64,000 nt of DNA from Taibaiella sp. KBW10. GTDB lineage: Bacteria > Bacteroidota > Bacteroidia > Chitinophagales > Chitinophagaceae. The stretch is from NCBI RefSeq assembly GCF_003852495.1, contig NZ_QAJI01000007.1:103861-167860 (forward strand), in the 5' to 3' direction. Positions 1 to 8,428 of this stretch are shown piece by piece. The notes beneath the pieces were generated by a model, which was given only the letters and a program-made list of their open reading frames with translations, did no database searches and was not told the DNA's origin. Both the position numbers and the translations under genes were made by a program. Every line of letters starts with the position of its first letter. The stretch's first letter is position 1.

Positions 1-1
1 C

Positions 2-196
2 AGCATTTGGTACTTTGGCCAAAGAGGCGATACTTACTTTGCCAAAGGAGGTAACCAAGGCAGCGGTAAAATCATTTTCTCCAAGAGAAATCCCAAAAGG
101 CTAGAAGGCACTTTCGAATTTACCGCCATAAATCGTGTTGATAGCAGCGTCATAACCATAACTAATGGCAAGTTCTCTATTGTTCCCACTCCATAA
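2..196 (+). CDS. C-terminal end of a DUF6252-like protein (cut by window edge)
   Basis: The second reading frame is open from the left edge to a TAA at 194-196, giving 64 residues. The tail reads like the last beta strands of DUF6252-type Bacteroidota lipoproteins: a GTFEFTA block followed by VITITNGKFS. These proteins are usually small secreted or lipid-anchored beta-rich proteins of unknown function. The start lies outside the window, so signal peptide and length cannot be judged. A strong hairpin terminator follows 23 nt after the stop, which supports a real gene end. The family call rests on these two short motifs only. Confidence 0.55.
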   Translation, partial: SIWYFGQRGDTYFAKGGNQGSGKIIFSKRNPKRLEGTFEFTAINRVDSSVITITNGKFSIVPTP

Positions 197-219
197 AACT
201 ATTAAACATAAATACAATT

Positions 220-264
220 AAAAAGCATAAAGACCACTTATAATAAGTGGTCTTTATGCTTTTT
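220..264. terminator. Bidirectional intrinsic terminator
   Basis: Perfect 21-bp inverted repeat (220-240 with 244-264) around a 3-nt loop, with an A tract on the left and a T tract on the right. It sits between two converging genes and can end both transcripts. Confidence 0.9.
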
Positions 265-295
265 ATGTCAGTACCTTATTCAATAAGGCCGCACT

Positions 296-793
296 TTAGT
301 TTGCTGTTGTAAAGTTTAAATACTTTTTAGCTGTACCATTTTCGTCATTTTGAGTAATAATGGCTACACTTTTCAATTCCTCTCTTTTAATCAGGAATTT
401 ATCTTCCGAAACGATCGTTCCGTTGAGGCAGATCCCATCATGAGGGGTATTTTTAATGGCATTGCTACCGGCAGCAAGCATTTTATAATCGGTAAAGCGA
501 TTGCCAAATACCGGCTGGGCAAGGATTACTCCACCTGCTGCATCTTTTCCATATAACTTAACTGCTTCTTCGCCTTTTACAATCCGGATGTCCTGTAAGA
601 CTATTTTATAGCGTTGAAAAGTAGCGTAATCGGTTTTAAAATCACCAATCACCACCAAAGGATTATTAAGGTCTGTATAAGATTGTTCTGTAACTGTTGC
701 CTGACCCGTAACTTTTTGAGCAAGCACAGTAGTTGTTACACAAGCGCTGGCAGCGGTGATGCATAACATCAGAATTTTAGAAATAGTCTTCAT
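296..793 (-). CDS. Secreted stand-alone TonB-plug-like protein
   Basis: 165 residues with a signal peptide ending near residue 25 (VLA-Q). The middle (about residues 45-95) resembles part of a TonB-dependent receptor plug: PLVVIGD, then an I-x-I-x-KGEEA-x-x-LYG segment and AAGGVIL, matching the usual PLYVIDG ... VLKG..A..LYG..A.GV(I/V) pattern. No barrel follows, so it cannot be a receptor itself. Small plug-like proteins of this kind occur in Bacteroidota next to or fused with signalling and peptidase proteins; their role is not settled. Here it stands alone between two strong terminators, so it is probably monocistronic. It may be periplasmic and bind a partner through the plug fold, but that is inference. 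Confidence 0.7.
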   Translation of the reverse strand: MKTISKILMLCITAASACVTTTVLAQKVTGQATVTEQSYTDLNNPLVVIGDFKTDYATFQRYKIVLQDIRIVKGEEAVKLYGKDAAGGVILAQPVFGNRFTDYKMLAAGSNAIKNTPHDGICLNGTIVSEDKFLIKREELKSVAIITQNDENGTAKKYLNFTTAN

Positions 794-872
794 ATTAATT
801 TGCCTGTTTTATATTTATAGAGGATATAAAATCTAAACAAATATATCAATTTATCTGTTCATTTCAAAGCCG

Positions 873-919
873 GGATTAAAAAAGCGGTTGTTTCTGTGAA
901 ACAACCGCTTTTTTAATCC
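873..919. terminator. Bidirectional intrinsic terminator
   Basis: Perfect 22-bp inverted repeat (873-894 with 898-919), 3-nt loop, A/T-tract arms. It lies between the plug-like gene's upstream region and the end of the rhodanese-thioredoxin gene at 934, for which it is the terminator. Confidence 0.9.
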
Positions 920-933
920 GTTTAAGGCGCTAT

Positions 934-1704
934 TTAGTTCGCCATAAATTTACGGATATTATCTTCCGTATCCAGGCCAACCATTTGGTTTACTTTCTTA
1001 CCGTTTACATACTTCACCACATAAGGCACACCCTGAATGCCCATATAAGCAGTCAATTCTTCAGACAAGTCAATGTCAATTTTTTGCACCGCTACTTTAC
1101 CGGCAAATTCCTTTTCCATCTTTTCCAAAATGGGTGATAATTTCTTACAAGGCCCACACCATACGGCGCTGAAATCGACCACCAGCACCGGCGTTTCTTT
1201 AACCAATTTTTCAAAATCAGCTACAGAAAAACCTTCTCCGGCAGCACTTTTCGGACGACCATTCCCGGCAGGTGTTGCGGTTACCGCCGCTGTAGCTGTG
1301 GTAGCGGTAGACACCGGCAATTTATTACTGTTCCAGGCCAGCATGCCGCCTTCCAGATCATATACCTTTTTAAATCCGAGCGCCTTTAATTTGGTTGCGG
1401 CATCGGCACTACGGCCACCGCCTTTACAATAAACCAACACCGGTTTTTCCTTATCCAAATGTGCTACATTTTGATCAAAACCTGCGGCATCAACATTATT
1501 ATTAACGGCACCCTCTATATGACCAGTCGCATACTCTTCGGGTGTTCTTACATCCAACAACTGAGCAGTGCCCTCTTCTTTTACTTTTGTTTCAAAAGCC
1601 GTTGCTTTTAATTTTTCTACAGAGGCCGCTGAGCCCCCCTGACAAGAACTTAAAGACATCAAAGACAGTACACCAGCCAGTAAGCTATATTTTAACCAAT
1701 TCAT
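934..1704 (-). CDS. Rhodanese-thioredoxin fusion lipoprotein
   Basis: 256 residues with three parts. A lipoprotein signal peptide ends at a lipobox Cys at residue 21 (SLSSC). A rhodanese domain (about residues 30-130) carries the catalytic loop C93-KGGGRS. An Ala/Thr-rich linker follows, then a thioredoxin domain (about 157-256) with the redox motif W182-C-G-P-C186. Rhodanese domains carry persulfide sulfur on the active Cys, and CGPC thioredoxins reduce or exchange disulfides. On one lipid-anchored chain outside the cytoplasm they could hand sulfur or electrons between each other or to thiol proteins. Both active sites look intact. The domain calls are firm; the joint function is inferred. 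Confidence 0.88.
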   Translation of the reverse strand: MNWLKYSLLAGVLSLMSLSSCQGGSAASVEKLKATAFETKVKEEGTAQLLDVRTPEEYATGHIEGAVNNNVDAAGFDQNVAHLDKEKPVLVYCKGGGRSADAATKLKALGFKKVYDLEGGMLAWNSNKLPVSTATTATAAVTATPAGNGRPKSAAGEGFSVADFEKLVKETPVLVVDFSAVWCGPCKKLSPILEKMEKEFAGKVAVQKIDIDLSEELTAYMGIQGVPYVVKYVNGKKVNQMVGLDTEDNIRKFMAN

Positions 1705-1728
1705 CTATATTTATATTATGTTCGGAGC

Positions 1729-1736
1729 CAAAATTA
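1729..1736 (-). promoter_or_regulatory. -7 promoter element (TAATTTTG)
   Basis: On the minus strand the sequence TAATTTTG matches the Bacteroidota -7 consensus TAnnTTTG, about 24 nt before the ATG of the rhodanese-thioredoxin gene. No convincing -33 TTG was found at 17-23 nt. Confidence 0.45.
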
Positions 1737-1828
1737 AGGAAATAAATATTAGTTAATTGTGAAAGAATATAAAAGGCAACCAGGATAAGTTTATACCTTT
1801 ATAATCCAATAAAAACACATTTATTGTC

Positions 1829-3193
1829 ATGATCACTTCTATCAATCCCTACACAGGGAAATCCATTCGCAAATACAAAGAAGACACCCCAAAAATTATA
1901 GCCCAAAAACTGGAACGTGCCCATGAGGCCAGAGCGGCCTGGAGTGCACTCCCACTCTCTAAACGGGCAGGCTATTTAAAAAAACTGGCACAATATATAC
2001 TGAAACATAAAGACACTCTGGGTGGCATCGCTACCGCTGAAATGGGTAAGCCGATTACCCAAAGTATAATCGAACTGGAAAAGTGTGCCTTTACGCTCAA
2101 CTATTATGCCGATCAGGCCGCGACCTTTCTAAGTCCGGAGCTGGTGCAAACCGAGGCGAGCGATAGCTTTGTACATTTTGAACCTTTGGGCACCGTACTT
2201 GCGATCATGCCTTGGAACTTTCCGTATTGGCAGGTTTTTCGTGCGATGGGTCCGATACTCATCAGCGGGAATACCATGTTGCTGAAACATGCATCCAATG
2301 TAATGGGCTGTGCCAACGGGATTAAAGAAGCTTTGGATCAATGCGGCTTTCCGGAAGGCGTTTTTGACAACTTACAGATCACCTCAGGCAATACAGAAAT
2401 GGTGATTGCTGATCCCAGGGTAGATGCGATTACCTTTACCGGAAGTACCGCCGCGGGTAAAAAAGTAGCCGCTGTGGCTGCGCAACACTTAAAAAAACAA
2501 GTACTTGAATTGGGCGGAAGCGATGCTTATATTATCCTGAAAGATGCCGACCTGGCGCTTGCGGTAAAAGCCTGTGCTACCTCACGACTGAACAATACCG
2601 GTCAGAGCTGTATTGCGGCCAAAAGAATGATCGTCGATAAAAGTATTGCGGCCAAATTTGAAAAGCTATTAGTAGCGGCTATGGAAGCCCGCACGTTTGC
2701 CGATCCGGCACTGCCCACGACCACCATAGGCAGTATGGCCCGTGCCGACCTGAGAGATGAATTGCATGACCAGGTAAACCGAAGTATTGAAAAAGGAGCG
2801 ACCTTATTATGCGGAGGTTATATACCGGAAGGTAAGGCTGCTTGCTACCCTCCTACGGTCTTAACCGGCGTAAAAAAAGGTATGCCGGCTTATGAAGAAG
2901 AATTATTCGGGCCGGTAGCAACGGTAATTATCGCAGAGAACGAAGAAGATGCCATACGCATTGCTAACGATACCATCTATGGATTGGGCGGTGCTATTTT
3001 TTCTAAAAATGTAAAAAAAGCAACCCAACTGGCCACCTATGCTATCCATTCTGGTTCTGTTTTTGTAAATGACTATGTACGTTCCGACGCCCGCTTGCCT
3101 TTTGGTGGTATTAAACAAAGTGGTTATGGCAGAGAATTAAGCTATTATGGCATGCGTGAGTTTGTGAATATCAAAACCATCTACGTAAAGTAA
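1829..3193 (+). CDS. NAD(P)-dependent aldehyde dehydrogenase, succinate-semialdehyde dehydrogenase-like
   Basis: 454 residues, the usual length of the short succinate-semialdehyde dehydrogenase branch (YneI/GabD-like). It oxidises an aldehyde to the acid with NAD(P)+. Visible family motifs in order: PWNFPYWQ (substrate channel, about 125), the FTGST cofactor loop (about 203), ELGGSD with the general-base Glu (about 227), and NTGQSC with the catalytic Cys (about 261); the C-terminal block PFGGIKQSGYGRE is also typical. ATG 1829 starts directly with the conserved N-terminus and no signal peptide, so the protein is cytoplasmic. Substrate is not certain from sequence alone. Confidence 0.88.
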   Translation: MITSINPYTGKSIRKYKEDTPKIIAQKLERAHEARAAWSALPLSKRAGYLKKLAQYILKHKDTLGGIATAEMGKPITQSIIELEKCAFTLNYYADQAATFLSPELVQTEASDSFVHFEPLGTVLAIMPWNFPYWQVFRAMGPILISGNTMLLKHASNVMGCANGIKEALDQCGFPEGVFDNLQITSGNTEMVIADPRVDAITFTGSTAAGKKVAAVAAQHLKKQVLELGGSDAYIILKDADLALAVKACATSRLNNTGQSCIAAKRMIVDKSIAAKFEKLLVAAMEARTFADPALPTTTIGSMARADLRDELHDQVNRSIEKGATLLCGGYIPEGKAACYPPTVLTGVKKGMPAYEEELFGPVATVIIAENEEDAIRIANDTIYGLGGAIFSKNVKKATQLATYAIHSGSVFVNDYVRSDARLPFGGIKQSGYGRELSYYGMREFVNIKTIYVK

Positions 3194-3248
3194 CGAATCA
3201 TGTAATCATGATTTTCCATTTAAGGAAATAAGAAGGAATAATAATCCC

Positions 3249-3287
3249 AAAAGATGCGCTAAAATCATATGGTAAGAGCGCATCTTT
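3249..3287 (+). terminator. Intrinsic terminator
   Basis: 12-bp inverted repeat (3249-3260 with 3276-3287) with a 15-nt loop and a T-rich right side, 55 nt after the aldehyde dehydrogenase stop. Confidence 0.65.
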
Positions 3288-3292
3288 TATTT

Positions 3293-3300
3293 TACCTTTG
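3293..3300 (+). promoter_or_regulatory. -7 promoter element (TACCTTTG)
   Basis: TACCTTTG fits TAnnTTTG and lies 21 nt before the ATG of the cyclase-family gene, directly after the upstream terminator. The -33 region shows no clear TTTG. Confidence 0.5.
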
Positions 3301-3321
3301 GTATGATAAAGCAGGATATCT

Positions 3322-4095
3322 ATGAACATAATTGACCTCTCTAAACCCATACAATACAACAAGCAAGACCCATGGTTCATGCGGGTAAAAATCAAACATA
3401 AAGCACATAAAAGATCAAAATTACTGATTCGCTTATTGGGGCTACCATCCCGTTTGTTCCCTAAAAACTTTGAGGGTTGGGCAGATGACACGATTAAACA
3501 AATGGGGGTTCACGCCACTACTCATATTGATGCACCCTGGCACTATGCCCCTACAAGTGAAGGTAAGCCGGCAAAAACCATTGATGAGATCCCGCTGGAA
3601 TGGTGTTATGGCAAAGGATTGGTTATCGACATGAAGCATAAGGCCGACTTTGATCCGATCACTGTTACCGACATAGAACAATTTTTACAGGCGCATGACT
3701 TACATATTGAACCCGGAATGATTGTGTTGATCAAAACCGGAAGAGATGTCTATAACGGCACTAAAGCCTTCGCGGAAAAAGGAACCGGCATGAGCGCAGC
3801 AGCCACACGGTGGCTTATTGACAAAGGGATAAAGGTAATGGGCATCGACCAATGGGGATGGGATCTTCCTTTGCGCTACCTGATCAAAAAGGCAAAAGAA
3901 ATGAATAATCCCGATCTTTTCTGGGAAGCACACCTGGTCGGGCAGCAAAAAGAATATTGCCATATAGAACAGCTGGTAAATCTGGATGCATTGCCCTATT
4001 CCGGCTTTGACATTGCAGTATTTCCTTTAAAAATTGTCGGCGCTTCAGCAGCACCGGCAAGGGTTGTGGCCCTAATGAATGCCGCACAGGCTTAA
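3322..4095 (+). CDS. Cyclase-family metal hydrolase (kynurenine formamidase-like)
   Basis: 257 residues of the PF04199 cyclase family, which includes bacterial kynurenine formamidase and related metal-dependent amide/ester hydrolases. The hallmark metal site is seen as H-A-T-T-H-I-D-A-P-W-H (about residues 66-76), with the N-terminal DLS start typical of the family and a late conserved AAPARVVAL block. No signal peptide, so cytoplasmic. The Trp-degradation genes that would support a formamidase role (kynA, kynU) are not beside it, so the substrate stays open. It has its own -7 element and is followed after 47 nt by a small membrane protein gene. Confidence 0.78.
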   Translation: MNIIDLSKPIQYNKQDPWFMRVKIKHKAHKRSKLLIRLLGLPSRLFPKNFEGWADDTIKQMGVHATTHIDAPWHYAPTSEGKPAKTIDEIPLEWCYGKGLVIDMKHKADFDPITVTDIEQFLQAHDLHIEPGMIVLIKTGRDVYNGTKAFAEKGTGMSAAATRWLIDKGIKVMGIDQWGWDLPLRYLIKKAKEMNNPDLFWEAHLVGQQKEYCHIEQLVNLDALPYSGFDIAVFPLKIVGASAAPARVVALMNAAQA

Positions 4096-4142
4096 TCTGT
4101 TTATTCACTAATCATTACTGATCCTTTTTACCTTATTCTTTT

Positions 4143-4487
4143 ATGAAGTTACTTACAGTAGTTTTACTCCTTATTGCCTCTAACATCATCATGACTTTTG
4201 CCTGGTACTGGCATTTGAAAGCCGGCAACAGCCATTTTCCCATCTGGAAGATTGTCCTGATCAGTTGGAGCATTGCATTATTTGAATACGCTTTTGCCGT
4301 ACCCGCCAATCATTTTGGTGCCAGCTGGAATATCAAACCTTTCCAATTAAAAATCATACAGGAAGTAGTGACCCTCTCGGTATTTACAGTCTTTGCCATC
4401 ACTTACCTCAAACAGGACTTCAGCTGGAATTATGTGTATAGTTTTCTCTTCATTTTAGGAGCGGTGTATTTTGCCTTCAAAAAATAA
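4143..4487 (+). CDS. DMT-family small membrane protein (DUF486)
   Basis: 114 residues with four hydrophobic segments (about 4-20, 34-52, 66-86, 94-110). The pattern of the second segment, S-I-A-L-F-E-Y-(A)-F-A-V-P-A-N-x-x-G, is the signature of DUF486 (PF04342), a half-size relative of drug/metabolite transporters. Substrate unknown; such proteins are thought to act as dimers in the inner membrane. It lies 47 nt behind the cyclase-family gene on the same strand and probably shares its transcript. Confidence 0.82.
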   Translation: MKLLTVVLLLIASNIIMTFAWYWHLKAGNSHFPIWKIVLISWSIALFEYAFAVPANHFGASWNIKPFQLKIIQEVVTLSVFTVFAITYLKQDFSWNYVYSFLFILGAVYFAFKK

Positions 4488-4520
4488 AGGGAAAGGCACA
4501 GCTTAAAAGGGTAAATATCC

Positions 4521-4528
4521 TATCTTTG
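4521..4528 (+). promoter_or_regulatory. -7 promoter element (TATCTTTG)
   Basis: TATCTTTG matches TAnnTTTG 25 nt before the ATG of the M16 protease gene. Confidence 0.5.
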
Positions 4529-4553
4529 GAACAATCAAAAAATTACAGATAAC

Positions 4554-7493
4554 ATGAATTTTATCAAGAACGTGACTGCGGCAGCATTGATTGTCGTAGG
4601 TAGTTTTCAGTTTTCTTTTGCACAGGATAGCAAATATCAGTGGAAAGAAAATACAGAGGGCGGGTATACCTATAAGTATGTGACCAATGATCCCTCAGGA
4701 GCCAGATTCTATACTTTAAAGAACGGTTTGACCGTAATTTTAAGCCCAAACAAGAAAAAACCACGTATCCAAACATATATCGCGACTAAAGCAGGTAGCA
4801 AAACGGATCCTTCTGATCATACGGGTCTGGCGCATTATCTGGAACATATGCTCTTTAAAGGTACTGATAAATTCGGTTCTTTGGATTGGGCAAAGGAAAA
4901 ACCTTTATTAGATCAGATCGATGCCTTGTATGCTCAATATAATGAGACAACAGATGAAGCGAAACGTAAAGAAATTTACAAAGAGATCGACAGAATGTCC
5001 GGCGAAGCATCAAAATATGCTATTCCTAATGAATACGATAAGATGATGGCTGCTATGGGTGCCGAAGGAACCAATGCCTTTACCTCTTTTGAACAAACAG
5101 TATATGTTGAGGATATTCCAAGCAATGCGGTAGATAAGTATCTTGCCGTACAAGCGGAACGTTTCCGCAACCCGATCCTGCGTTTATTCCACACCGAGCT
5201 GGAAGCGGTATACGAAGAGAAGAACAGGGGTTTGGATGAAGATAGCCGCAAGTCTATTGAAACAATGTTTGCTGCTTTGTTCCCGAACAATAACTATGGT
5301 AAACAAACAACAATCGGAACGATTGAGCACTTAAGAAATCCTTCCTTAAAGGCGATCAGGGAATATTACACGACCTATTATGTACCCAATAATATGGGCG
5401 TAATTATGTCCGGTGATTTTGATGCCAATACGGTAATTAAAAAAATAGATCAGGCTTTTGCTTACATGAAACCCAAAGCGGTTCCCGCTTATGTATATGG
5501 TAAGGAAACAGAGATCAAAGCGCCTATCGTAAAAGAAGTGCTTGGTCCTAAACCTGAAAATGTGATGATCGGCTTCCGTTTTCCGGGTGCGGCAACAAAA
5601 GATGCCCAAATGCTGGAATTGGTGGGTAATATCCTAACCAACGGATCTGCAGGTTTAATTGACCTTGATCTGGTGAAATCTCAGAAATTATTGAGTGCAT
5701 ATGCTTTCCCTTATATCCTGAAAGACTACTCTATGCTGATTCTTCAGGGTAATCCCACGCAAGGACAGTCTTTGGATGAGGTAAGAAGTTTATTATTGGC
5801 TGAATTAGCAAAACTGAGAAACGGTGATTTTTCGGATGACCTGATCCAATCGATCGTGAACAACGAGAAGAAAAATGACATCTCACAAAACGAAGAATAT
5901 AGCTCCCGAGCCAATAACCTGATGGATAACTTTACCTCAGAACTGGATTGGAGTACTACGATCAGCTATCCTGATGTAATCAGCAAGATCACGAAACAAG
6001 ATATCGTTAATTTCGCAAAGAAATATTTGAATGATGATAACTATGTAATCGTATACAAAAGGAAAGGAGAAGATAAATCTATCGTGAAAGTGGAAAAACC
6101 ACCAATCACTCCGATTACTTTAAATAAAGACGTTTCTCCCTTCGTAAAACAAGTAAATGCTTTGGCTGAAACGCCGATCGCACCACTTTGGGTAAACTAT
6201 ACGACCGATATTAAAAAAGGAAATGTAGGTCCTGCAGAATTACTGTCGGTTCAAAATAAAGACAATAGCTTATTCCGTATGTATTACCACTATGATATGG
6301 GTAAATGGAATAACAAACTATTGCCGGTTGCCGCAGGATATTTGGAATACCTGGGTACAAAAGACAAGAGCACTGAAGAATTCAGTAAACAATTCTACAA
6401 ATTAGCATCTTCTTTCAATGTATCTACTGCCAATGAAGAAACTTATATCACCTTAGATGGTTTGAATGAGAATTTTGAGGCTTCTGTTGCCTTGCTGGAA
6501 AATTTATTGAAGAACTGTGAAGTGGATGAAGAAGCATTGACCGCATATAAAGCCAAGCTTAAAAAATCCAGAGCAAATGCGAAGGAAAACAAAAGCGCAA
6601 TCATGGCGGGTCTGAGATCTTATGCCCAATACGGTGCACAAAATCCATTCAACAATGTATTGTCTGATCAGGAGTTAGATAAGCTTACCGCAAAACAATT
6701 GGTAGACATTTTACACCAAATGGTTAATTACAAGCACCGTGTTTTGTACTACGGACCAAAATCTGTAGCGCAATTACAAACAAGCTTAAAACCATTACAT
6801 ATTGTACCGGCTCAGTTTACGGCTATGCCTGCAGCAGCAAGTTTTACGGCAGTAAACACTACTCAAAACCAGGTTTTATTTGCTAATTATGATATGAAGC
6901 AAGCAGAAGTATTCTGGTTTAGAAACTCGGAAAAATACAATGTTGCAGAAGCGCCGACTGTGTCTTTATTCAACAACTATTTTGGTGGCGGTATGGGTAG
7001 CGTAGTCTTCCAAACCATCAGAGAGTCTAAAGCATTGGCCTATTCTACTTATGCGTACTTTGGTTTACCATCTAAAAAGGAAAACAGAAGCATCGTAGGT
7101 GCTTATGTAGGTACACAAGCCGATAAGATCAAAGAAGCTGTGGTGGGTATGAACGAATTGTTAAACGTATTACCGGAATCGGAAAATGCATTGAGCAATG
7201 CGAAATTAAGCCTGGCCAAATCATTAGCCAGTGAGCGCATTACCCAGGACGGTATCATCTTTAGTTATCTTGCCGCTAAGAAATTAGGCAATACTACTGA
7301 TATCCGTAAAAATGTATATGAGCAAGCGCCAAAACTGACCTTTACCAACTTAAAAGCGTTCCACACTAAGGAAATGAGTAAAAAGCCTTACGTGTATTGT
7401 ATCGTTGGTAACGAAAGTAGCTTAAAAGAAAGTGAATTGGCTCAATACGGAACATTCAAAAAATTAACTTTGGAGGAAATATTTGGTTATTAA
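4554..7493 (+). CDS. M16-family zinc metallopeptidase (two insulinase-like halves)
   Basis: 979 residues with a signal peptide (cleavage near SFA-Q, residue 24), so probably periplasmic. The first half carries the inverted zinc motif H-x-x-E-H as HYLEH (about residue 94) and the third ligand Glu in ELEAVYEEKNR (about 219), so it is the active half. The second half (from about 540) repeats the fold without a visible HxxEH, as in most large bacterial M16 proteases where it acts as the inactive clamp. These enzymes degrade peptides up to small proteins inside a closed chamber. A perfect hairpin terminator follows, so it is likely transcribed alone. Confidence 0.9.
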   Translation: MNFIKNVTAAALIVVGSFQFSFAQDSKYQWKENTEGGYTYKYVTNDPSGARFYTLKNGLTVILSPNKKKPRIQTYIATKAGSKTDPSDHTGLAHYLEHMLFKGTDKFGSLDWAKEKPLLDQIDALYAQYNETTDEAKRKEIYKEIDRMSGEASKYAIPNEYDKMMAAMGAEGTNAFTSFEQTVYVEDIPSNAVDKYLAVQAERFRNPILRLFHTELEAVYEEKNRGLDEDSRKSIETMFAALFPNNNYGKQTTIGTIEHLRNPSLKAIREYYTTYYVPNNMGVIMSGDFDANTVIKKIDQAFAYMKPKAVPAYVYGKETEIKAPIVKEVLGPKPENVMIGFRFPGAATKDAQMLELVGNILTNGSAGLIDLDLVKSQKLLSAYAFPYILKDYSMLILQGNPTQGQSLDEVRSLLLAELAKLRNGDFSDDLIQSIVNNEKKNDISQNEEYSSRANNLMDNFTSELDWSTTISYPDVISKITKQDIVNFAKKYLNDDNYVIVYKRKGEDKSIVKVEKPPITPITLNKDVSPFVKQVNALAETPIAPLWVNYTTDIKKGNVGPAELLSVQNKDNSLFRMYYHYDMGKWNNKLLPVAAGYLEYLGTKDKSTEEFSKQFYKLASSFNVSTANEETYITLDGLNENFEASVALLENLLKNCEVDEEALTAYKAKLKKSRANAKENKSAIMAGLRSYAQYGAQNPFNNVLSDQELDKLTAKQLVDILHQMVNYKHRVLYYGPKSVAQLQTSLKPLHIVPAQFTAMPAAASFTAVNTTQNQVLFANYDMKQAEVFWFRNSEKYNVAEAPTVSLFNNYFGGGMGSVVFQTIRESKALAYSTYAYFGLPSKKENRSIVGAYVGTQADKIKEAVVGMNELLNVLPESENALSNAKLSLAKSLASERITQDGIIFSYLAAKKLGNTTDIRKNVYEQAPKLTFTNLKAFHTKEMSKKPYVYCIVGNESSLKESELAQYGTFKKLTLEEIFGY

Positions 7494-7510
7494 TCCCTTC
7501 GGAAAAACAT

Positions 7511-7552
7511 AAAGACAATGGGCAGATCGGTTTCGATCTGCCCATTGTCTTT
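7511..7552. terminator. Intrinsic terminator
   Basis: Perfect 19-bp inverted repeat (7511-7529 with 7534-7552), 4-nt loop, 17 nt after the M16 protease stop. Confidence 0.88.
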
Positions 7553-7655
7553 ACAAAACATCCTATCCGGCAGCGGTGTCTTGCAAAGCAGCTGCGTCAT
7601 AAAAATGTAAAATAAAATATGTATATTAGCGCATATTTAAAAAGAAAATATTAAC

Positions 7656-8426
7656 ATGAATAACAAAACCGCTAAGCAATATTTGTCCCTAACCGTAATG
7701 GCCGGGATTATGTTATTTACCTCCTGCGACAAAAAGAAAACGCCTGAGGCCGCAAAAGGAACCGCCACCGTACAAATCGCCAATAAAGCGGGCAGTCAAA
7801 CCCTAGTACTGAATACAGGCACCTATCTCAATCAAAACGGAGATACGTTCTCTGTAAATATGTATAAATACTACATCAGCAATATTGAACTCATCAGAGA
7901 AGACGGTTCTTCTTATAAAGAAGACTATAGCTATCACTTGGTTGATGAAGCCCAGACTGCTTCAAAATCTTTCCAGTTAAAAGCCATCCCTGCCGGTACT
8001 TATACCAAAATGAAAGTTGTATTGGGCGTAGACAGTACCCATAATGTGTCCGGCGCGCAAACCGGTGATCTGGACCCCATACTCGGTATGTTCTGGGAAT
8101 GGAATACCGGTTATATTATGGCCAAAATAGAAGGCCGCTCACCACAATCGGGTAATACCCAAAAAATCATTTCCTTCCATTTGGGTGGGTTCTCCGGCCA
8201 GTATTCTTCTGTAAAAACGGTTATGTACAATTTACCTCAGGCCCTGAACATTACGGCAACCGGCAGTCCTAAAATAAATATCGAATCCGATATCTTAAAA
8301 TGGTTTTACGGGTCAAGCCTTATCAATTTCCAAAACTACAATGCCATTACATCCGTCGGCCGCTTCTCTTTTGAAATATCCGAAAACTATAAGAATCACT
8401 TAAGCGTAAAAAGTATAGAACCTTAA
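7656..8426 (+). CDS. MbnP-family copper-binding lipoprotein
   Basis: 256 residues. A lipobox Cys at about residue 24 (LFTSC) anchors it to a membrane. The body matches the MbnP family: a first strand with VQIANKAGSQTL, the YKYYISNIEL block, AGTYTKMKVVLGVD, and the marker DLDPILGMFWEWNTGYI (about 135-153). In the characterised methanotroph pair, MbnP holds copper at a site that includes a Trp oxidised to kynurenine by its partner MbnH. The next gene, 2 nt downstream, encodes a di-heme protein of the MbnH/MauG type, which makes the pairing convincing. Whether this copy has the modified Trp cannot be seen from DNA. Confidence 0.85.
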   Translation: MNNKTAKQYLSLTVMAGIMLFTSCDKKKTPEAAKGTATVQIANKAGSQTLVLNTGTYLNQNGDTFSVNMYKYYISNIELIREDGSSYKEDYSYHLVDEAQTASKSFQLKAIPAGTYTKMKVVLGVDSTHNVSGAQTGDLDPILGMFWEWNTGYIMAKIEGRSPQSGNTQKIISFHLGGFSGQYSSVKTVMYNLPQALNITATGSPKINIESDILKWFYGSSLINFQNYNAITSVGRFSFEISENYKNHLSVKSIEP

Positions 8427-8428
8427 AT

